Shown here piece by piece: positions 57,741 to 64,000 of a DNA stretch of 64,000 nt (position 1 is its first letter; every line of letters begins with the position of its first letter). The DNA lies in contig NC_132904.1 in NCBI RefSeq assembly GCF_047675955.1, forward strand, positions 57,903,435-57,967,434, written 5' to 3'. A model generated the notes under the pieces. That model was not told the origin of the DNA. It saw nothing but the letters and a program-made list of their open reading frames with translations, and ran no database searches. Position numbers and translations under genes: made by a program. Source of the stretch: Chlorocebus sabaeus. Lineage: Eukaryota; Chordata; Mammalia; Primates; Cercopithecidae.

Positions 57741-58620
57741 GATTCTTAAGAGGATTCTAGGATCACATAGCTCAGGTAAAGTTCAAAATTATCAACATGT
57801 TATATTTATTTGGTTATTATGAGTGTTTTGTAGTGAAAACATCTTTAGCATATCTCATATTCTCATATTCCATTTTACCACAAACCCCAGGAACCCTAAT
57901 GATTCTGTGTTTGAGTCATCTCTAGTTCAACTCTGATGGGGAGGCTGAAGAACAAACACAGGCCAATTTAGTTCTGTCTTGTTTGCTTTATCTGGGATTT
58001 GGTGTGATAGGACACCTAAGTCTTGCCCTCAACCAGTTCACTTTTGAGGGTAGAGGGTTGGTCGTTGTTAGCATTTTGGAGGAAGGCATTGTATGTCGGT
58101 TCTGCATATAAGAGCTGGTTTCCCCTCTTGGTGCCTGGATAGAAAGCTGCACAAAAAGGCTTTATTATATGCTGTTTAAAATTCGGAATTTAGGAGATAA
58201 TAAAGGGAAAATCAGTTACATTAAGGCCTAGTAAAGGAGGCTGATTACAGAGCCCTTTTCTGATGTTCATCATACTCCAATCCAGACACAAATGAGAGTA
58301 GCTTACTTTGCCAAGATGTGATTGATTTCTTTAGTCAAGCTGAGTCTGCCGTCCCCATCTTCTACTGCAGTGCTTAGTGCTCCTCATTCTGCCTCCTTCA
58401 GTGTGTTCTCCCTATCGATGTGAGGAAGTCATGGGTATAATTCTCTACAAGGTAATTGAACAGATTATGCATTGGTTATGATTATGAATTGCTGTTGCTC
58501 CAAATTTTTACTTAACGTTGAATCTGACAAGTCTCACTACTTCGACATGGTTCTTCCTTACATAGGATGCAGGGATTTGGTCTCCTACAGAATGTTCTTA
58601 GATATAGTTGATAAGTAAGG
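57741..58620. other. Intergenic DNA, possibly old ERV internal sequence
   Basis: No supportable gene. The wording from 57880 to 58400 feels repeat-derived, but I cannot place it in a family. Confidence 0.35.
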
Positions 58621-58623
58621 TTT

Positions 58624-58654
<31 letters not shown>

Positions 58655-58937
58655 GGGACGGAGTCTTGCTCTTTCGCCCAGGCTGGCCTGCAGTGGCACG
58701 ATCTCGGCTCTCTGCAAGCTCCGCCTCCTGGTTCACCCATTCTCTTGCCTCAGCCTCCCTCCCAAGTAGCTGGGACTATAGGCGCCTGCCACCACGCCTG
58801 GCTGATTTTTTGTATTTTTAGTTGAGACGGGGTTTCACCGTGTCAGCCAGGATGCTCTCGATCTCCTGACCTCATGATCCGCCCGCCTTGGCCTACCAAA
58901 GTGCTGGGATTACAGGCGTGAACCACTGCGCCCGGCC
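58621..58937 (-). mobile_element. AluY-type element
   Basis: Antisense Alu with a (TTTTG)n-modified tail on the left and 'gaaccactgcgcccggcc' on the right. GATAAGTAAGG / GATAAGTGAAG flank it, an imperfect target duplication. Words such as 'atctcctgacctcatgatccgcccg' fit AluY. Confidence 0.9.
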
Positions 58938-59038
58938 GATAAGTGAAGTTTTAAAAGTGATCAATCTGGAGCTGTAAGGCACGCTCTGATTATAATTACT
59001 TTTCATTTTCTTTCTTTCTTTTTTTTTTTTTTTTTCAG

Positions 59039-59079
59039 TTCTCCCACTCTCCTAAGAAGAAGAAACGGCCAAATCCCAG
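59039..59079 (+). other. Exon-like 41-nt segment (unproven)
   Basis: A long pyrimidine tract ending TTTTTTCAG (59038) is followed by 41 bases and then a consensus donor CAG|GTAAGTCC at 59080. The segment would be purine-rich and spliceable, but nothing links it to a known gene. Chance is a real alternative. Confidence 0.3.
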
Positions 59080-59414
59080 GTAAGTCCTTCCTCCCTCCAT
59101 GCTGAAATGCCATGTAATTTGTCAGAGGTGGCATTGGTGCAATTTGAAAGGCGGCATATTGTGATATGTGAAGGTTTATAGTAGAAGAACAATTGACTGG
59201 TTACTAGAGACTACCATGGATGTTATTACTTTGGTGAGTGCTTTATCATCTACCTGCATCTTTGCATTTTCAGAAACTTGACTGTGACTAGTTTCTCTGA
59301 GTTAATAAGCTGCAGGGCAACTGGCTCATTCTAAACGAATTCTTGAAAAGATCACAAAAGATAGATATACATACCAGATGCATACGTGTGGATTTCTTTT
59401 TATTTCTTTTGCTT

Positions 59415-62090
59415 TTATCTTTTTTCAACTTTTATTTTACAGTCAGGGGGTACATGTGCAAGTTTGTTACAAATGTATATTACATGATGCTGAAGTTTGG
59501 AGCACAAATTAATCTGTCATCCGGTTAGTGAATATAGTACCCAAAGGTAGTTTTATTTCAACTCTTCCCACTCCTTTCCTCCTACCTCTTGTATTCCGTA
59601 GTGTCTATTTTTCCCATTTTTATGATCATGTGTACCCAATGTTTAGCTCCATGTTATAAATGAGAACAAGTGGTATTTGGTTTTCTGTTTCTGTGTTATT
59701 GTGCTTAGGTAATGGTTTCTGGCTGTATCATGTTGCTGTGAGAGACATAATATTCTTTTTTATGGCTTCCTATTATTCCTTGGTATATATGTACCACATT
59801 TTCTTTATATAATCCACCATTGATGGTCACCATGTCTTTGCTATTGTGAATAGTTCTGCTATGAACATATTGGTGCATGTGTCTTTTTGGTAAAATGATT
59901 TATTTTCCTTTGTGTATGTACCCAGAAGTTGTATTGCTGGGTCAAATGGTAGTCCGACCCTCAGTTATTTGAGAATTCTCCGAACTGCTCTCCACGGTTG
60001 GCTGAACTAGTTTATATCCCCACAAACAATGTATAATTATTCCCTTTTCTCTGCAGGGAAACAGAGAAACAGATGCTGCGTCACCAACATCTGTTATTTT
60101 TCTGACTTTTTAACAAAAGTCATTTTTACTGGTGTGAGATGGTATCCCATTGGGGTTTTGATTTGCATTGTTCTGATAATTAGTGATGATGAGCATTTTT
60201 TTCATATATTTGTTGACTGCTTGTTTATCTTCTTTTGAAAAGTGTCTGTTCATGTCCTTTGCTCATTTTTTAATAGGGTTTTTGTTTGTTAAGTTCCTTA
60301 TAGATTCTGGGTATGAGACCTTTGTTGGATGCATAGTTTACAAATATTTTCTACCATTCTCTAGATTGTCTGTTTACTCCTTTGATGATCTCTCTTGCTG
60401 TGCAGAAACTCTTTAGTTTAATTAGGTTCCACTTGTCAATTTTGGGTTTTGTTGCAAGAGGACTTAGCTGTATTTCCTAGGTTTTCATCTAGGATTTTTG
60501 TAGTTTGAGGTTTTCTATTTAAGTGTTTAATACATCTTGAGTTAGTTTTAGTTTATGGTGTTAGGTAGGGGTCTAGTTTCACTTTTTTTTTTTTTTTTTT
60601 TGCGTATGGCTAGCCAGTTATCCCAGCATCATTTATTGAATAGGGAGTTTTTTCACCATTGTTTATTGTTGTTGACTTTGTCAAAGATAAGATGGTTGTG
60701 AGTGTGTGGCTTTATTTCTGGATTCTCTATTCTGTTCTATTGGTCTATGTGTCTGTTTTTATACCAGAATCATGCTATTTTGGTTACTGTAGCATTGTAG
60801 TATATAGTTTGAAGTTGGGTAATGTGATGCCTCTGGCTTTGTTCTTTTTTACTTAGGATTGCTTTGGATATTCAAGCTCTTTTTTGGTTCCATTAATTTT
60901 AGAATAGTTTTTTCTAATTCTGTGAAAAATTATGTTGAGAGTTTGATAGGAATAGTGTTGAATTGTGAATTGCTTTGGGCAGTATGGCCATTTAAATGAT
61001 ATTGATTCTTCCAATACATGAGCATGGGACATTTTTCTTTTTGTGTCATCTTTGATTTCTTTTAACAGTGTTTTGTAATTCTCCTTGTAGAGATTCTTCA
61101 CCTCCTTGGCTATCTGTATTCTTAGGTATTTTATTCTTTTTGAGGCTACTGTAAATGGGACTGCATTCTTGATTTGGCTCTCAGCTTAAATGTTATTGGT
61201 GTATAGAAATGCTACTGATTTCTGTACATTGATTATGTATCCTGAAACTGCTGAAATTGTTTATAAGCTCTAGGAGCCTTTTTACAGAGTCTTTAGTGTT
61301 TTCCAAGTATAGAATCATATCATCAGTGAAGAGAGATAGCTGGACTTATTTTCCTATTTGGATGCATTTCTTTCTTACTTCATCGCTCCAGCTAGGACTT
61401 CCAGTACTAAGTTGAATAGGAGTAGTGAGAGTGGCCATCTTTGTCTTGTTCTAGTTATCAAGGGGAATGTTTCCAGATTTTGCCTGTTTAGTATAATGTT
61501 GGCTGTGGGTTTGTCATAGATGGCTCTTATTATTTTGAGGTATGTTCCTTAGGTGCCTAGTGTGTTGGGGCTTTTTATCATGAAGGGACATTGGATGTTA
61601 TCAAAAGCTTTTTATGTAAATATTGAGATTTTTTTCCTTTTATATTTTTGTGATGAATCACATTTATTGACTTGCGTATGTTGAATCAACCTTTCATTCC
61701 AGGAATAAAGCCTACTTCATCATGGTGAATTATCTTTTTGATATGCTGCTGGATTTGGTTTGTTAGTATTTTGTTGATAATTTTTGTGTCTATGTTCATC
61801 AGGGACATTGGTCTGAAGTTTTCTTTTCTCATTGTGCCTTTGCCAGTTGTGGTCTCAGGGTGATGCTACCTTTAGAGAATGAGTTATGGAGGATCCCCAC
61901 TCCTCAATTTTTTGGAATGGTTTCAGTAGGATTGATACTATGTCTTCTTTGTACATCTGGTGGAATTCGGCTGTTGATCCATCTGGACCAGTGCAGTTTT
62001 TTGGTTGGTAGGGTTTTTATCACTGATTCAATTTTGGAATGTATTACTGGTCTGTTCTCTTTTTACCTATTTTTTACTTCAATAAGAGAA
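59415..62090 (-). mobile_element. 5'-truncated L1 (L1PB/L1MA-age)
   Basis: From the 3' UTR ('aacttttattttacagtcagggggtacatgtg') through the ORF2 C-terminus and RT region to 62090, where it stops within ORF2. Many frameshifts; only short frames survive (for example 60853-61101 minus, with LYKENYKTLLKEIKDDT). A T run at 60584-60601 interrupts it. Confidence 0.88.
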
Positions 62091-62099
62091 ATGTAAAAG

Positions 62100-63400
62100 A
62101 CTGTGAAAACCCAATTTAATCTTACTATCTGGATAAAATGGCTTCTAAAAAGTTAGTTTATGTAATTTTTCCCTCTTTGTGCAGGTAGCAACATACCAAT
62201 TTATATTTTAGTTTTCAAACTATGGAATCATACCATATACAATAAATTTCACCTTCCTTTTTTCCCATAAAAGTAAATCATGGGCAGATTGTCAGTAAAT
62301 TTAGTTTTATCACATATTTCAATATATGCACAATATGACTTAGTCTCTTACTGATAAATATTTGACCTAATTCCATATTGTTATTACAACCAAGGCTGTG
62401 GCAAATATCTTCATGCATATATTGAATAAAGGAGGTCATAGACACATTTAAAATGTTAAGGGACAGCCAGGCATGGTGGCTCACACCAATAATCCCAGCA
62501 CTTTAGGAGGCCGAGGCGGGCGGATCACCTGACGTCAGGAGTTCAAGACCAGCCTGGCCAACATGGTGAAATCCCATCTCTACTAAAAACACAAAAAATT
62601 AGCTGGGTGTGGTGGTGGGTGCCTATAATCCCAGCTACTCAGGAGGCTGAGGAAGGAGAATCACTTGAACCTGGGAGGTGGAAGTTGCAGTTAGCTGAAA
62701 TGGTGCCGTTACACTCCAGCCTGGGCAACAAGAGTGAAACTCCATCTTAAATAATAATAATAATAATGGACATTGTCAAATTATCTTCCTGAAATATTTT
62801 ACCACTTCATACCACCAAAGATAGAGTTTGAGAGTATGTTAATTTTTATATCCTTTTACCAATACTGAGTACTGGCTTTTAGTCTCATAAGAGAAAAAAT
62901 GCTGTATTGGTGTTAGACTTTATAATTCTTTAAATATTAGATAAGCCTATCACCTTTATATGTATTTAACATTCATTTGGACATTTTCTGTAGCATTTTG
63001 GATTATATCCTTTGCCAGATTTCTACTTGATGCTTTGTCTTTTCCTTATTTTTCCTTATTTTTATCAGCATTTTATGTTAGAGATAGTAGCACTTCATTT
63101 GCCATATGTAGTGAAATGATTTCTCCCAGTTTAATTTGGTTTTATTCATATTTTCTAATATATAAAAGCTTTAACAGGTTTAAAACAATATCTCTGGGTT
63201 TGCTATTTCCACTTCATAATATTTTTAAAAAGATATATCTATGTTCTTTTAGTTTAAAAAAATTATTTTAGTTCTCATATTTAAAACTTTGATACATTTG
63301 GAATTTATATTCTTATAAAAAGTAAACTAAGATCCGTTTAATTTCATTTTTCAAATGACTGGCTGATTTTGATAGATTACTTAATACCCAGGAACGAAAA
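62100..63400 (-). repeat. Old HAL1/L1M-type sequence, antisense (split by Alu)
   Basis: Text on both sides of the Alu ('ttatcacatatttcaatatatgcac', 'aaggctgtggcaaatatcttcatgca', 'tgtcaaattatcttcctgaaat', 'gcattttggattatatcctttgcc') follows the reversed 3' part of old L1M/HAL1 elements. Confidence 0.6.
62466..62766 (+). mobile_element. AluS-type element
   Basis: Starts near CAGCCAGGCATGGTGGCTCACA and ends in an (AAT)n-modified A tail. Both arms are complete. Confidence 0.93.
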
Positions 63401-64000
63401 GGAAAACTGAAATTATTTGTACACTTAGTTTATTAAACTAAAATGTTTAATAATTCCAACATTGAAAACTAATTTTTCTAGAGCACTGACTTATTAAAAC
63501 TTTGATTGAAGTATTTTAAACAATTGCAAGTGAATTTAGTATTGTAGAGCCTTCTGAATCACTTCCAAACCATTAAATATCAAACTGGTATTTATAATGA
63601 TTCCAGAACATTGCTATAGTTACACCTAAACCTGTTCTAAAATAACATATGTTTACTTCATTTATTATTTTAATTTTTATGTAATTGTTGTAGCAAAATA
63701 AGCTGTATTTTTAATTTTTCTTGGAGTTTTAGTATTATTTTGATTTCTTTCAATGACTGCAGTAATTTTAACAGAGCAAACACAAAAGGCATACGTACAT
63801 AGCTTCTGAGATTTGTTATTAACTGATTGATTCTTGACAAAGGAACTTAATGCTTCTTCCAAAATAATATAATCCTGAACCACCGATCATTGGGCTGAAC
63901 TTCATTTTTAGCGTTTAAATTTTGTGTGTGTGTGTGTGCTTGTTGCTTTTTAGTATTAACGATTGACATAATTTTCTAGGTTACATTTCAGGAAGTTGGT
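63401..64000. other. Intergenic DNA, no gene recognised
   Basis: AT-rich sequence with a short (GT)n at 63922-63939. Open frames here show no domain. Confidence 0.45.

Noticed and set aside
57325..57741. 138-codon frame with LCHPGCNALARSGLTATS-like text
   Set aside because: It is the usual translation of an antisense Alu, as are the frames at 5554, 12429, 18481, 22609, 24751 and 58627.
1..64000. CRISPR arrays, operons, bacterial insertion sequences, tRNA or rRNA genes
   Set aside because: The DNA is mammalian. I saw no regularly spaced repeats, tRNA-like internal promoter pairs outside Alus, or rRNA sequence.

Overview
The window is primate nuclear DNA, most probably from an Old World monkey (Cercopithecidae). 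The evidence is AT-rich sequence dense in Alu and L1 copies, two young AluY copies (12313-12621 and 18541-18771) with wording I associate with the monkey-specific AluYRa lineage, and two genes that read as close but non-identical versions of human NLRP14 and ZNF214. In human these two genes lie head to head on 11p15.4. Here the segment is in reverse order relative to the human reference: NLRP14 is on the minus strand at the left and ZNF214 on the plus strand at the right.

Layout. At 2061-2370 (minus) lies the NLRP14 exon with the start codon and the whole pyrin domain. The NACHT and leucine-rich-repeat exons would lie left of base 1. From 2.4 to about 19.7 kb is inferred NLRP14 intron 1. It is filled with old MIR, L1M, MER1 and MaLR copies, a long ancient repeat split by an AluYRa and a MaLR LTR, a promoter-like CpG-rich patch at 9.5-9.85 kb, and an AT-rich palindrome at 16.66-16.86 kb. 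At about 19.56-20.5 kb is a CpG island with CCAAT, GC-box and ETS-type motifs, which I read as the shared divergent promoter of the two genes. From 20.5 to 43.7 kb is ZNF214 intron sequence carrying a full-length but inactivated L1PA-type element on the minus strand (26483-32683, perfect 13-bp target-site duplication), several 5'-truncated L1s, Alus and a solo LTR. The ZNF214 coding exons are 43744-43890 (KRAB-A box) and 45047-46740 (linker and zinc-finger array). Joined, they give an intact 606-residue frame. From 46.8 to 64 kb is intergenic repeat-rich DNA with L1M/HAL1, an ancient repeat, LTR/ERV remnants, a MADE1 MITE and three Alus. No other protein-coding gene is supported; most other open frames are repeat-derived.

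How the pieces work together. NLRP14 is a germline-expressed NLR-family protein and ZNF214 is a KRAB C2H2 zinc-finger protein, presumably a repressor. The two transcripts diverge from one CpG island. No previously undescribed multi-gene system is visible. The items most worth a second look are the divergent promoter, the large L1 antisense inside ZNF214, a 93-bp gap-free inverted homology (9694-9786 versus 11098-11190), a nearly perfect 22-bp-stem hairpin at 8464-8525, the AT-rich palindrome and an isolated exon-like 41-mer at 59039-59079. Repeat family names are from memory of consensus wording and were not checked against a database.
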